A stretch of DNA of 64,000 nt from Flammeovirgaceae bacterium (GTDB lineage Bacteria > Bacteroidota > Bacteroidia > Cytophagales > Cyclobacteriaceae). Below, piece by piece: positions 47,701 through 57,612 of this stretch. The stretch spans positions 1 to 64,000 of the forward strand of contig JABMNK010000052.1 of NCBI GenBank assembly GCA_013204595.1. Direction: 5' to 3'. Both the position numbers and the translations under genes were made by a program. The notes below the pieces were generated by a model that did not search any database, was not told the origin of the DNA, and saw nothing but the letters and a program-made list of their open reading frames with translations. How positions within the stretch are numbered: the stretch's first letter is position 1; each line of letters begins with the position of its first letter.

Positions 47701-48044
47701 CTTAAAAGTTGTAGTGTGTTGAGTAGGCGGTCGCCAATGTCTGAAAATTGATCGCCAATGAGGATCGCCGCTTCGGCATTGCTTAAATCTTTGTCTACAG
47801 TCAATAGCGCCCGTAAATGACGTAAAATGAATAGCCATAAACCCCCAGAGAGAAGAACGATGCTTATAAAGAAGAGGAAACTTCTGATCAAAATACCTGG
47901 ACGAAAAATGGATTCAATGCACGCAATCAAGAGCAGATAGAGCAATAGTATACAGGTAAAGAGCAAACAGCCTCTTAATAATTTATTAAGAAAATATTTT
48001 TTTCGAAAGCGGTTTAAGTTTTCTTCTAAGGGTGTACTGGCCAT
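44766..48044 (-). CDS. DUF4175 family protein, mirror copy
   Basis: Identical 1092-residue membrane and coiled-coil protein to the one at 39821-43099. A 3.3-kb gene duplicated with no silent change argues against an old duplication. Confidence 0.85.
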   Translation of the reverse strand: MASTPLEENLNRFRKKYFLNKLLRGCLLFTCILLLYLLLIACIESIFRPGILIRSFLFFISIVLLSGGLWLFILRHLRALLTVDKDLSNAEAAILIGDQFSDIGDRLLNTLQLLRLSNTPNSLIQASIEQRNHRFSAHHFDQAIDFKANRLYAWYLLPILAAFVGVGMLVPNLYVESSQRIINYNQFYAIPAPFEFVITSPELRAFKNDGFTLNVSTEGDKLPALCYIEFGNQKVPMRQTGQGQFTYNFESVQQNIPFQLSAAGVQSNPLLLEVVSRPELINFNIGLVYPAHTQRKNEVLINNGNLNVPEGTKITWNISTSTTDNVNLAFGIDSVIEMAYTTDNQYFVANTIATKNTEYFINLANKNGTNRDDLKYYINVTFDLFPTLGVAFILDTVYYESLLITGQSADDYGIATMSITQTGSTDTNISLTVNPNSLKHLFYHEIPITKEMFNSKELHTFQVRASDNDQINGSKTTSSRIYTLQIPASIDLTANVKSSTADTQKDLEQLLDKNKELNNSLEAIQERLRSQKELQWQEKQLLKDVLKQKSDIQSNIENLSQEMESLNKKQEKFGQRSAQLQEMAEQLKALMDDLLDDETKRLFAELEQLLLEKGTLPQIQQTVSDIHHKEESLQQELERALALFKRIKLESALEKTHKELRTLSSVQDSLSAHTRKKDIPLDSIVDEQNDINNKFMALEEELKAIEELNQELDRPEPLTNTNDQQQAIDNGLEQINDQLKQGNRQKASKMQQETGQKMKALSKTIADMQDNMQSETLSENINDLNQLLDNLIKLSFLQESLIKSFRSVEQIDPRFVTLSQDQLSIKDNIDILSDSLTALSKRIVQISSFVTSELNELNRNIDESIHQLRERDKNKAAVNQQYAMTSMNNLALLLDDLLQQMQATANAQGDGKTKKPGQGNLPSLQEMQKQLSEQIENLQKSGLEGRKLSQELAEMAARQEMIRNELNKLNKQLKGQPGNENANDNLQKALSDMEKNEMDLVNKRITQELINRQKNILSRMLAGENAMKEQELDKEREGQTAKDYPRNFPNVFQDYLNSKEQEIELLETVPVNLHPFYKSEVQKYFLRLRNEP

Positions 48045-48227
48045 TCGCAGCGGTAATTATAAAAACGTATTAATAGATACAACGTATAATGTTAACTTAA
48101 GTTCAGGGTGCAATGACAGTGCGTTTCATGATTAGATAGCCATCGCTTGTTGTACTATGCTGTTGGTTTAAAGTGAATATACAGCCAATAGCAAAACATT
48201 TCAATCCATTATTCGTAAATTAACTAA

Positions 48228-48929
48228 ATGTCACACAATTTTTTTACAAAAATACTTTGGCAAGATTTCCTATCTCTTATATATCCAGAGATTTGTGTGC
48301 ATTGTGGCGACAATTTACTTAAAAATGAAAGTTATTTATGCACGATCTGTCTGACCAGTTTGCCCGTAACTAAATATGCGCAGGAGCATGAACAGGCATT
48401 TTTTAACTATTTTTCCTATCTACCAAAAGTATCAGCAGCCATAGCCTACCTGCATTTTAGAGAAGGGGGTGTCGCTCAATCGTTGTTGCATAAGCTTAAG
48501 TACAAGGGACAACCAGCCTTAGCGGTCATGTTAGGGACTTATTTTGGAAGGCACCTTATGCGGCACGGCCATCTGGAGGCAGATTATCTTTTGCCTATAC
48601 CGATGCATCCAGAGAAAGAACGAAAGCGAGGCTATAATCAAAGTCATGAAATCTGTAAAGGACTGTCAGCGGTATTGAACATACCAATAAAAGAGCAATT
48701 TCTGGTTAGGATTAGTGATCCAAAAACACAAGCAACCAGCAGAGTTGTTGATAGATGGCGGCAGTTGGAAAATGTCTATTTGGTAGAGCAGGTAAATTTA
48801 CTGAAAGGAAAGTCTGTTATCATCGTAGATGACGTGGTAACTACAGGAGCGACTATGAGCACTATTTGTGAACTTTTGTCTCCATATGTACAGAGAATAA
48901 TTATTTTAGCTGCCGTCACGGGCAAATAA
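48228..48929 (+). CDS. comF: ComF, mirror copy
   Basis: Identical to 38936-39637, including the zinc cysteines and DDVVTTGAT. Here it reads plus and again converges on the terminator. Confidence 0.85.
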   Translation: MSHNFFTKILWQDFLSLIYPEICVHCGDNLLKNESYLCTICLTSLPVTKYAQEHEQAFFNYFSYLPKVSAAIAYLHFREGGVAQSLLHKLKYKGQPALAVMLGTYFGRHLMRHGHLEADYLLPIPMHPEKERKRGYNQSHEICKGLSAVLNIPIKEQFLVRISDPKTQATSRVVDRWRQLENVYLVEQVNLLKGKSVIIVDDVVTTGATMSTICELLSPYVQRIIILAAVTGK

Positions 48930-48960
48930 AAAAGGCTATCTTCATTGAAGATAGCCTTTT
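48930..48960. terminator. Bidirectional terminator, mirror copy
   Basis: Same hairpin as 38905-38935, between the mirrored comF and gldJ genes, with T runs on both sides. Confidence 0.88.
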
Positions 48961-48977
48961 CGTAAATTTCTCTATTG

Positions 48978-50321
48978 TTAATAATTTGATCCAGCGTGAA
49001 TCATGGCACATCTAAACCCAATGGCGGCTGTCGAGGAATCTTCAAATATTGCGCGTCTCGTGCCTGGAGATAGCCAATATGCCACGTCTTGCCATGAACC
49101 ACCTTTGAAGACTCTCATACGCTTCGTAGGAGGGCTATCTTCGCTATACATTGATTGTGGGATACCTGCAGCGATCGCCTCTTCTAAAGACCCGTATGGC
49201 TTTTCATTACCGATTAGATTATAAGTAGGATCATAACCCTCTTCCTCATCTAAGGTGCCATCTAGTCTGACAGGATTTAAGTCATCCATATATTCAAAAG
49301 ACAGGGGTCTATAAACATCTTGAACCCATTCGTTTACATTACCAGCCATGTTGTAGAGTCCATAATCGTTAGGTGGGTAGTTATAAACATAGTCGGTAAT
49401 CATAGAACCATCATTTAACTTACCAGCGATACCTGCATAATCACCACGACCTCTTTTATAATTGGCCAACATATAACCGAGACTTTTTCCATAAGGATTC
49501 CTTAAGGTATGACCATCCCAAGGATATAATCTTTGATGCGTTTGTTGTTCATCCAAATATTGCGTGCCAATGAGGGCCTGTGCGGCATATTCCCATTCGG
49601 CCTCTGTTGGTAATCTGAAATCAGGAAGTACAATGCCTGTTTCAATCGGAACACGAGCACTATTCCCTTGTACAGAAGTAGGCGCTTCATCGCCTTCGGC
49701 GAAGGTGTCTTGGCCACCACCATCTCCGTTATCCTCAAAGAAACCAGCTTCGGTAGCTAATTGAAAATTTACAACGGTAGTTCTCCAACTGCAATAGTTC
49801 ACGGCTTGTCGCCAATTTACGCCTACGACAGGGAAAAACCGAAAGCCGGGATATCTGTAATATTGGGAAACATAAGGATCATTAAAGGCAAGATCCCTAG
49901 CCCATACAGTTGTATCAGGAAGATTGTTTTTCCAATAAAGTTCATCAGAATCCTTACGAATATAATACTCGTATTCTAGCCAGTTGATGTTTGTGACTTC
50001 TGTTTCATCCATGTAAAAAGAAGCGACAGTTACTGTTCTTTCAACATTATCTCGATAGTTGAGGACATCTTCTTCTGAAGATCCCAAAGTGGTTCTACCA
50101 CCTTCGATAAAGATTAAATTGGGACCAATGGGTTGACCGGAGTATTCGCTAACCTGAAAACCCTCTTCTTCAACATTATATTCCAGACCAGTAACGGTAC
50201 TTGCCTTGCCTGGATTATTACTATCTGGACGTCCTGATCCACCGAAGATACAAGAACTTAATAGGAAAGCGGAGGACATACAAATACTCCAACTTTTCAC
50301 CGAGTAAAAATTATTTTTCAT
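48978..50321 (-). CDS. gldJ: GldJ lipoprotein, mirror copy
   Basis: Identical to 37544-38887: lipobox LSSC and SUMF1-like fold both intact. Confidence 0.85.
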   Translation of the reverse strand: MKNNFYSVKSWSICMSSAFLLSSCIFGGSGRPDSNNPGKASTVTGLEYNVEEEGFQVSEYSGQPIGPNLIFIEGGRTTLGSSEEDVLNYRDNVERTVTVASFYMDETEVTNINWLEYEYYIRKDSDELYWKNNLPDTTVWARDLAFNDPYVSQYYRYPGFRFFPVVGVNWRQAVNYCSWRTTVVNFQLATEAGFFEDNGDGGGQDTFAEGDEAPTSVQGNSARVPIETGIVLPDFRLPTEAEWEYAAQALIGTQYLDEQQTHQRLYPWDGHTLRNPYGKSLGYMLANYKRGRGDYAGIAGKLNDGSMITDYVYNYPPNDYGLYNMAGNVNEWVQDVYRPLSFEYMDDLNPVRLDGTLDEEEGYDPTYNLIGNEKPYGSLEEAIAAGIPQSMYSEDSPPTKRMRVFKGGSWQDVAYWLSPGTRRAIFEDSSTAAIGFRCAMIHAGSNY

Positions 50322-50449
50322 AAAATGAATAACTCTAGATGATGGCTTAAGGGGCTAAATTAATTAAAAATTACTTTGTCGTGTTAAAAATATCGATCCA
50401 AATTAAATAAAAGGATTAAAAACACCATTACTAAGGTAAGATAAATATT

Positions 50450-53400
50450 TTAATTAAGAAGGGAGAAAATGTTAAGAGCAGCGTCTATACCTGCAATTTT
50501 GTCAATTGAAATCATCAATTTATTGTTGTGCTCTTTGATTTTACAACGGGAAGGTTGCGATTGAGCAAATGAAATCATAGCCTTGAATGCCTTTGATTGA
50601 AAATAACTATCCTTTTTGTCGTTTTCGATATTCAGTTTAAGGGCGTTGTTTTTCAGAATTATTTTATCAACACCAAATGTGAGGCCCATCCATCTCAATT
50701 TAACAGATTTAAACAATTCATGAACCGGAGCGGGTATTTTGCCAAATTTATCTAAGATGTTTTTTTCGAGCTGAGCGAGACCGTCTTCAGAATCAATAGT
50801 ATCAAGATCATTGTACAATTGAAGCCTTTCGGAAGTATTGCTCACGTATTCTTGAGGGATGAGTATTTCAAGATCGGTTTCTAACACACATTCTTTTGCG
50901 AAATTCTCAATAGTCGTTTTATTAATTAATTCATCTTTGAAGAGCTCACTGAATTCGGTTTCTTTCAGTTCTAAAACGGTTTCATCCAATATTTTATGAT
51001 ACATCTCAAAGCCCAAATCGTTGATGAAACCACTTTGCTCACTTCCCAATAAATTGCCAGCGCCGCGAATATCTAAATCGTGCATGGCTACTTTGAAGCC
51101 GTCACCTAGATCCGAGAACTCCTCTAAAGTGATCAATCGTTTTCTGGCATCCGCAGAAATCGTCGCATGAGGCGCCGTGAGCAGGTAACAGTAGGCTTTG
51201 GTATTAGATCTACCGACCCGACCTCTCATTTGGTGTAAGTCCGAAAGGCCAAACATGTTTGCCCTGTTAATAATTATGGTATTGGCGTTTGGGATATCTA
51301 ATCCCGATTCAATGATATTCGTTGAAACTAGGACGTCAAAATCTCCATTGATGAATTGAACCATTACTTTTTCCAATTTATTGCCATCCATCTGACCATG
51401 CGCAATGCCTATTTTAGCGTCCGGGACAAGTTTATAGATGATATTGGCCATTTTTTCAATATCTCCGACTCTATTATGCACAAAAAACACTTGACCCTTG
51501 CGTCGCAACTCATGACTCACCGCATCTCGAATAAGCTCTTCGCTAAATTCGCAAACTTCGGTGGTCACTGGAACTCGATTGGGGGGGGGCGTTGAGATGA
51601 TGGACAAATCCCGTGCGCCCATCAAGGAAAAATGAAGGGTTCTCGGTATAGGGGTAGCCGTTAAGGTCATGGCGTCTACATTAATACGAAGGGCTTTCAA
51701 TTGCTCTTTTATTTTTACCCCAAACTTTTGTTCTTCATCGATTACCATGAGACCGAGGTCTTTGAAAACGATGTCTTTATTGACAATACGATGGGTACCT
51801 ATCAAGATGTCGATGTGCCCTGCGGTTACCTTCTTTTTAATCAGCGTTATGTCTTTAGTGCTTTTGAATCTATTGATGAATTCGATAGTAATTGGAAAAT
51901 CTTCTAGTCTTTTGGAAAAAGTTTGATAATGTTGAAGTGCCAAAATAGTTGTGGGAACCAATACGGCAACTTGTTTGCCCGCATTAACGGCTTTAAAGGC
52001 GGCTCGAATGGCTATTTCGGTTTTACCAAAACCTACATCACCACAAATCAGTCGATCCATCGGATGCGACCGCTCCATATCTAGTTTGATATCGGCAGTA
52101 GCCAGGCTTTGGTCAGGGGTGTCTTCGTACATAAAACTCGATTCCAATTCGGCTTGCAAGAAAGTATCCTTCGGAAAGGCAAAACCGGGAGCGGTTTTGC
52201 GTTTTGCGTAAAGTGTGATGAGTTCTTTGGCGATATCTTTTACTTTACTTTTTACTTTACTTTTTTTACTCTCCCATTCTTTTGAGCCCAATTTGTTGGT
52301 AAGAGGAGGTGTTCCTTCTTGTCCCGCATATTTTGAGATTTTGTGCAACGCATGGATGCTTACATAAAGTAAGTCATCATCTCGATAGACCAATCTGATG
52401 ACTTCCTGTTGGTTGCCGTTTCTAGAGATTTTATCTAATCCCGCGAAGCGCGCAATACCATGGTCTATATGAACCACATAATCACCTGTATGTAATGATT
52501 TTAGCTCTTTTAATGAAAGTGCTTTCTTTTTATTGAATTTGGGTTTTTGATTCGTACGGTGAATACGGTCAAAAATTTGATGGTCTGTGAAACAGGCAAT
52601 TTTTAAGTTTTCAGAGATGAATCCGGCCTGTAGGCCTGCAACTATACCAATAAAATGTAGGCCCACATTGAGCTCTTCAAAAATGGTCACCAAGCGTTCG
52701 AGTTGTTTGTCCGAATCCGAAAAGATCAAAATCTTGAAATCTTCATGTTGAAGCTGACCTAAACTTTCGGCAAGGAGTTCAAAATTTTTATTAAAACTAG
52801 GTTGTGGTTTAGTGGCAAAGTCAATTTCAATGGACGTCTTTAAAAACGAACGCTTGCCAAATTCAATAACCGTTCGGTTCTTTATTGATGCAGTGAACGT
52901 ATCGGGGGTTTCAAATAATAGTTCAGGGCTATCTATGACCTTGGTTTCATTGCTGATCTTTAATATTTCTTCAAACGAATGCGTCGCTTTTTCAAAACCC
53001 CGCGCAATTATATCTTCTGTTTCTCGGAGGTCCTTTATCCAAATAAGAGCATTTACAGGTAAATAATTCAACAATGAAATACGTTCTTCCTTTAACAGTC
53101 TTGTTTGGGTATTGGGCATGATCATTGCCTCCTTCACCCGCTCTCTGGATAATTGAGATTCCGGATCAAATTGCCGAATACTTTCGATTTCATTTCCAAA
53201 TAATTCGAGCCGATAGGGAAACGCTGAACTATAGGAGTAGACGTCCACAATCCCTCCCCTTACCGCAAATTGACCAGGCTCATAAACAAAGTCTGTTCCC
53301 TCAAACCCGTAGGTGATAAATAATTCCGAAAGGAATTCGACATCAACACTTTCTCCAACACTTGCCTTGAAGGTATTTTGAATAAGTGATCTTTTATTAA

Positions 53401-53794
53401 GTACCTTTTCCACAAGGGCCTCAGGATAAGTGAGTACGATGTGATTTTTTGTATTCATGATGTGATTTAATGTTTCCGATCGCTGCAGGATATTAGCGTT
53501 GTCAATTAAATCAAATTGATATGGGGTTTTGTATGAGGTAGGAAAAAGGGAGTAAGAACCTTTGTAGTTCAAATTGAATAGATCATTGATTAATAAGTTG
53601 GCTTCTTCTTTGTCATGAAGAATGACCAAAATGGGTCTATTGGTTTTTTTTGAAACGGCGAGTAGGTTGATCGCATCGGCGCTTCCAGACAATCCTTTTA
53701 ATTTGATTTTAACAGGATTCTGGTCAATGGATGCCAAAAGCAAATTGAGTGCAGTATCATTTTCAAAAAGAGAGACAACGTCGTCTGGTACCAT
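50450..53794 (-). CDS. mfd: Mfd, mirror copy
   Basis: Identical 1114-residue Mfd to 34071-37415. Even the nine-base homopolymer (G run at 51581-51589 on the plus strand) has the same length, although such runs are the first to differ between real duplicates. mfd is normally single-copy. Confidence 0.85.
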   Translation of the reverse strand: MVPDDVVSLFENDTALNLLLASIDQNPVKIKLKGLSGSADAINLLAVSKKTNRPILVILHDKEEANLLINDLFNLNYKGSYSLFPTSYKTPYQFDLIDNANILQRSETLNHIMNTKNHIVLTYPEALVEKVLNKRSLIQNTFKASVGESVDVEFLSELFITYGFEGTDFVYEPGQFAVRGGIVDVYSYSSAFPYRLELFGNEIESIRQFDPESQLSRERVKEAMIMPNTQTRLLKEERISLLNYLPVNALIWIKDLRETEDIIARGFEKATHSFEEILKISNETKVIDSPELLFETPDTFTASIKNRTVIEFGKRSFLKTSIEIDFATKPQPSFNKNFELLAESLGQLQHEDFKILIFSDSDKQLERLVTIFEELNVGLHFIGIVAGLQAGFISENLKIACFTDHQIFDRIHRTNQKPKFNKKKALSLKELKSLHTGDYVVHIDHGIARFAGLDKISRNGNQQEVIRLVYRDDDLLYVSIHALHKISKYAGQEGTPPLTNKLGSKEWESKKSKVKSKVKDIAKELITLYAKRKTAPGFAFPKDTFLQAELESSFMYEDTPDQSLATADIKLDMERSHPMDRLICGDVGFGKTEIAIRAAFKAVNAGKQVAVLVPTTILALQHYQTFSKRLEDFPITIEFINRFKSTKDITLIKKKVTAGHIDILIGTHRIVNKDIVFKDLGLMVIDEEQKFGVKIKEQLKALRINVDAMTLTATPIPRTLHFSLMGARDLSIISTPPPNRVPVTTEVCEFSEELIRDAVSHELRRKGQVFFVHNRVGDIEKMANIIYKLVPDAKIGIAHGQMDGNKLEKVMVQFINGDFDVLVSTNIIESGLDIPNANTIIINRANMFGLSDLHQMRGRVGRSNTKAYCYLLTAPHATISADARKRLITLEEFSDLGDGFKVAMHDLDIRGAGNLLGSEQSGFINDLGFEMYHKILDETVLELKETEFSELFKDELINKTTIENFAKECVLETDLEILIPQEYVSNTSERLQLYNDLDTIDSEDGLAQLEKNILDKFGKIPAPVHELFKSVKLRWMGLTFGVDKIILKNNALKLNIENDKKDSYFQSKAFKAMISFAQSQPSRCKIKEHNNKLMISIDKIAGIDAALNIFSLLN

Positions 53795-54025
53795 GAAGAA
53801 GTTTAAATGGGAGGGCAAAATTAAAACTTTCCATGTCCAAAAAGGAAACCTTTTTCAAAATGAGCCGATTTTTACTGTTTTCAATGAAAAAAGGGAATAA
53901 ATCAGGGCTATTTTCTATAATTAATAAAACAGTTGCGTATTTTTTGGCTAAAGCAGGGATTCTTAAATAAGAATGGATATTTTTAGATTGTTGTTTTGAT
54001 TATCGCAAGAACTAATAATTTTAAA

Positions 54026-55519
54026 ATGCTCATTCAATCAGATAAAAAGCAAATAGAAGCCTTAGGCATGAGTGAGATTTCCGTTCAGGAACAATTGCGG
54101 GATTTCCAAGAGGGATTCCCCTCGGTAAAATTAATAAAACCGGCGTTACTCAATCAGGGGATTTTAACATTTGATCAGGCGGAATTAACGAAACTTATAA
54201 GGCTATATGAATCATCTTTAGCCGTTAAAAAAGTAGTCAAATTTGTTCCAGCCTCGGGCGCAGCAACGAGGATGTTTCAGGCACTTTTTGAATGTTTAGG
54301 GACGACGACGGAAGGATTAGGTTTGTCGTCCTTAGCGGTTCAAAATAAAGCGGTTCAAACTTTTTTTAAGCAGTTAAAGGATTTTGCCTTTTATGAAGAG
54401 CTGGAGCAGCTACTTATTAATAAGGGATTGTCAGTCGATGACCCGTTTCATATATTGAACTGTTTGTTAACAGCGCAGGGATTGAATTATGGGCAGCTGC
54501 CCAAGGGACTTATAAAATTCCATCGAGAGGATGGGATCCTACGCACTGCGACTGAAGAGCATATTGTGGAGGCTTGTGCTTATGCATCGAGTGGCGCAGG
54601 AGAGGTATACTTGCATTTTACGGTATCTCAAGAACATCAAGAAAAATTTGAGGAACACGTGGCGATCATTAAGGATACATACCAGACTAAGTATGGTGTC
54701 AAGATAGTCATAAACTATAGCCAGCAACAAAAAGCCACGGACACCATAGCCGTTGATCTGGAAAATAATCCCGTTAGAAATCAACAAGGCGCCTTACTTT
54801 TTAGACCAGCAGGTCATGGTGCGTTGCTTGAAAATCTTAATGGGATTGAGGCTGACTTAATCTTTATAAAAAACATTGACAATGTTGTTCCAGATAGATT
54901 AAAATTTGAAACGATTAGATATAAGAAATTATTGGCGGGAACGCTACTCTCGTTTCAATCGGTAGCATTTGATTTGCTGAACATCCTAGAACAAGCGCCT
55001 ACGGACCAGCAGGTCATCGAAATAAATGGCTGGGTTAGGGATCATTTAGGATATGTATCTGACGCGCCCTTAGATCGGAAGCAATTATTTGAAGTATTGA
55101 ACCGACCTATGAGGGTTTGTGGGATGGTCAAGAGTGAAGGAAACCCTGGGGGAGGTCCGTTTTGGGTACAAAATAAGGAAGCTCGAACCCTACAAATTGT
55201 GGAAACGGCCCAAGTTAATTTTGAGCAGAAGGACCAAAAACAAATTTTTGAGGTAGCCACTCATTTTAATCCAGTGGATATTGTCTGTGGGGTAAGAAAC
55301 TTTCAAGGAATAAAATTTGATTTAATCAAATATCGAGACCCGAGTACGGGATTCATCACTCAAAAATCCAAAGACGGGAAACCTCTCAAGGCGTTAGAGC
55401 TTCCTGGACTTTGGAATGGGGCCATGGCTTCTTGGAATACTATTTTTGTAGAGGTTCCATTAATCACGTTCAATCCAGTAAAATCGATTAATGACCTTTT
55501 GTTGCCTGAGCACGTATAA
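54026..55519 (+). CDS. DUF4301 protein, mirror copy
   Basis: Identical to 32346-33839, with the SGAATRM and GHGALLENL blocks. Starts at the ATG 30 bp inside the longest frame, as in the left copy. Confidence 0.83.
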   Translation: MLIQSDKKQIEALGMSEISVQEQLRDFQEGFPSVKLIKPALLNQGILTFDQAELTKLIRLYESSLAVKKVVKFVPASGAATRMFQALFECLGTTTEGLGLSSLAVQNKAVQTFFKQLKDFAFYEELEQLLINKGLSVDDPFHILNCLLTAQGLNYGQLPKGLIKFHREDGILRTATEEHIVEACAYASSGAGEVYLHFTVSQEHQEKFEEHVAIIKDTYQTKYGVKIVINYSQQQKATDTIAVDLENNPVRNQQGALLFRPAGHGALLENLNGIEADLIFIKNIDNVVPDRLKFETIRYKKLLAGTLLSFQSVAFDLLNILEQAPTDQQVIEINGWVRDHLGYVSDAPLDRKQLFEVLNRPMRVCGMVKSEGNPGGGPFWVQNKEARTLQIVETAQVNFEQKDQKQIFEVATHFNPVDIVCGVRNFQGIKFDLIKYRDPSTGFITQKSKDGKPLKALELPGLWNGAMASWNTIFVEVPLITFNPVKSINDLLLPEHV

Positions 55520-55907
55520 AATGAGGCAATAATTAATAATAAGAAAAGGACAAAATGGTACGCTAAGGCCATCTTTAACGACAGGAAAAGGACAGGAGAA
55601 TTAACAGCTTCGGGACAAGCTAGACATTTTTGTAGCCAAAATATTAGTTAATGAAGCCTTAGGAAAGCAATTTTGTATGATATAGGGCGTTAAAGGCAAC
55701 CTTGATGTTTTATGTGAGATAAGTAGGTAACAAGCTACCTTTGTTTAAATGACATGAAATGAAGTTAATAGGCGGATATCAGCATAGTCTATTTTGTTTT
55801 TGAATGAAGGACTAAAGAAAAGCTGCTTTTGTTTTCATCTCTTCGAGGAAAATTAATGGGTTTGGTACGCGTTTAAAATTTAATGGTTTAATCATTCTTT
55901 AGTCAAT
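55520..55907. other. Intergenic region, mirror of 31958-32345
   Basis: Same non-coding sequence reversed; nothing recognised in it. Confidence 0.4.
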
Positions 55908-55943
55908 CGAGAAGCTCATTTTAATGAAGAAGCTCATTTTAAT
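55908..55943. repeat. 18-bp tandem duplication at the wzi-like start, mirror copy
   Basis: The same two imperfect copies as at 31922-31957, with the same two mismatches. Confidence 0.8.
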
Positions 55944-57528
55944 ATTTTTACTTTTATGGATTAATATTCATTTTAGCAGTGCGCAAATAGATGTGCCTGG
56001 TGACCTAGATAACGAATACTTTCGGTTGTTAGCGCTCAAAAATGAGCAGGTTACTCATTTGGGTTACTGGCCAACCATTGACCCCTTCGTAGATTCTTTG
56101 ACTTGGTCTTTATGGGACCACCGATCCAAAGGGGATCAATTTAAGGAAGGACTTACTATTTTGAACCCGGGGGCCAAAACACATATCAATTCCTCCTATG
56201 CTAGAGGATTTAACGATGGTCCGGTTTGGAAGGGAAAAGGAATAACCCAAGAAGTTAACTTTGGCCTGAGATGGAAAAAAAATAGACTTTCAGTTATGTT
56301 TGTTCCAAATATTTTTTACTCCCAAAACCTACCTTTTGAACTTGCAACGCAAATAAAGGATGATGTAAGTCCGTTTTCGTATCAATTTGCAAACAAATTT
56401 GCCGTTTCTTATCGGGTCGATTGGGTTCAACGATACGGGGATAATGCGTTCGTAAATTTTCATCCAGGACAATCCGAAATTCGGTATCAAGATCGACTAT
56501 GGACGGTCGGAGTTGGCACACAAAATTTCAAATGGGGACCATCAATATTGAACCCAATAATTTTAAGTAGAAATGCGGGTGGATTTCCTAGTTTGGACAT
56601 TGGTACGTCACGACCGATAAAAATGTATTTCAAGGACATAGATTTAGGTACAATTGACACAAAAATTCTTTTAGGTCGGCTTTCGGAATCTAACTATTTT
56701 GATAGTTTTCCAGAGAATGACAAGCGCTTTTTTACAGGGATGTCAATTGGCTATAGTTTGCCATTTTTATCAAATCTTGTTTTGGGATTCAACAAAGTTT
56801 TATACAAACAAGAGCAATATTTTACGCCAGTCGATTTGGCGGCATGGTTTTGGATTTTTGATAATGGCATAATGGTCGATTCTGTTCAAACAAGGGATAC
56901 ATTTGATCAATTGTCCTCAGTGTTTCTTGACTGGAAATTTCAAGAAGTCGATTTGAGAGTCTACTTGGAGTGGGCGCGTAATGATTTTAGTGGTGGGTGG
57001 TGGTCACTGACCATGGAACCCGAGCATAGTCGAGCCTACACCATAGGTCTTGAAAAGGTTTTTGATTTAGCGCGAAAGAAATACTTTTTGTTTATGTTGG
57101 AACATTCCAATCTTGTAAGGAGTCAAAGTTGGCGTTATCGTGCCAGTCCAGTCTACTATCAGCACATAATTATAGATCAAGGATATACGCATCAGGGACA
57201 ACTATTGGGGGCAGGAATTGGAGGAGGATCGATGAGTCAATTCATAGGGATGAGTGTATATGACCAAAAGAGACTGTATGGGATAGACTTCCAGGTGATA
57301 AGATTTGACGATGATTATTATTCAGAAATGGACCTAGGGTGGAGTCAGCGCCCTCTTTACTTGAGACATCAAAACGAATTTAATCTAGGTTTTAAGTATC
57401 AAAGAGAATATGAAAATTGGGCCATAGGAGCAAAAATGATCAATAGTTTTTTTGCGAATCGATATTATGTGTGGGATGACAGAAAATATAATTTGTCGTT
57501 AAATATTCAGTTTAAATATTTCCTGTGA
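55924..57528 (+). CDS. Wzi-like outer-membrane protein, mirror copy
   Basis: Identical to 30337-31941, with signal peptide and Wzi-type barrel strands. Confidence 0.8.
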   Translation: MKKLILIFLLLWINIHFSSAQIDVPGDLDNEYFRLLALKNEQVTHLGYWPTIDPFVDSLTWSLWDHRSKGDQFKEGLTILNPGAKTHINSSYARGFNDGPVWKGKGITQEVNFGLRWKKNRLSVMFVPNIFYSQNLPFELATQIKDDVSPFSYQFANKFAVSYRVDWVQRYGDNAFVNFHPGQSEIRYQDRLWTVGVGTQNFKWGPSILNPIILSRNAGGFPSLDIGTSRPIKMYFKDIDLGTIDTKILLGRLSESNYFDSFPENDKRFFTGMSIGYSLPFLSNLVLGFNKVLYKQEQYFTPVDLAAWFWIFDNGIMVDSVQTRDTFDQLSSVFLDWKFQEVDLRVYLEWARNDFSGGWWSLTMEPEHSRAYTIGLEKVFDLARKKYFLFMLEHSNLVRSQSWRYRASPVYYQHIIIDQGYTHQGQLLGAGIGGGSMSQFIGMSVYDQKRLYGIDFQVIRFDDDYYSEMDLGWSQRPLYLRHQNEFNLGFKYQREYENWAIGAKMINSFFANRYYVWDDRKYNLSLNIQFKYFL

Positions 57529-57612
57529 TGCGCTTAAGGGACTCTTCACCTCTTATTTCCTTTCATAAAAAGACAAGTATCATTCCGATTTGTCCAAAAC
57601 AAGAAACATAGA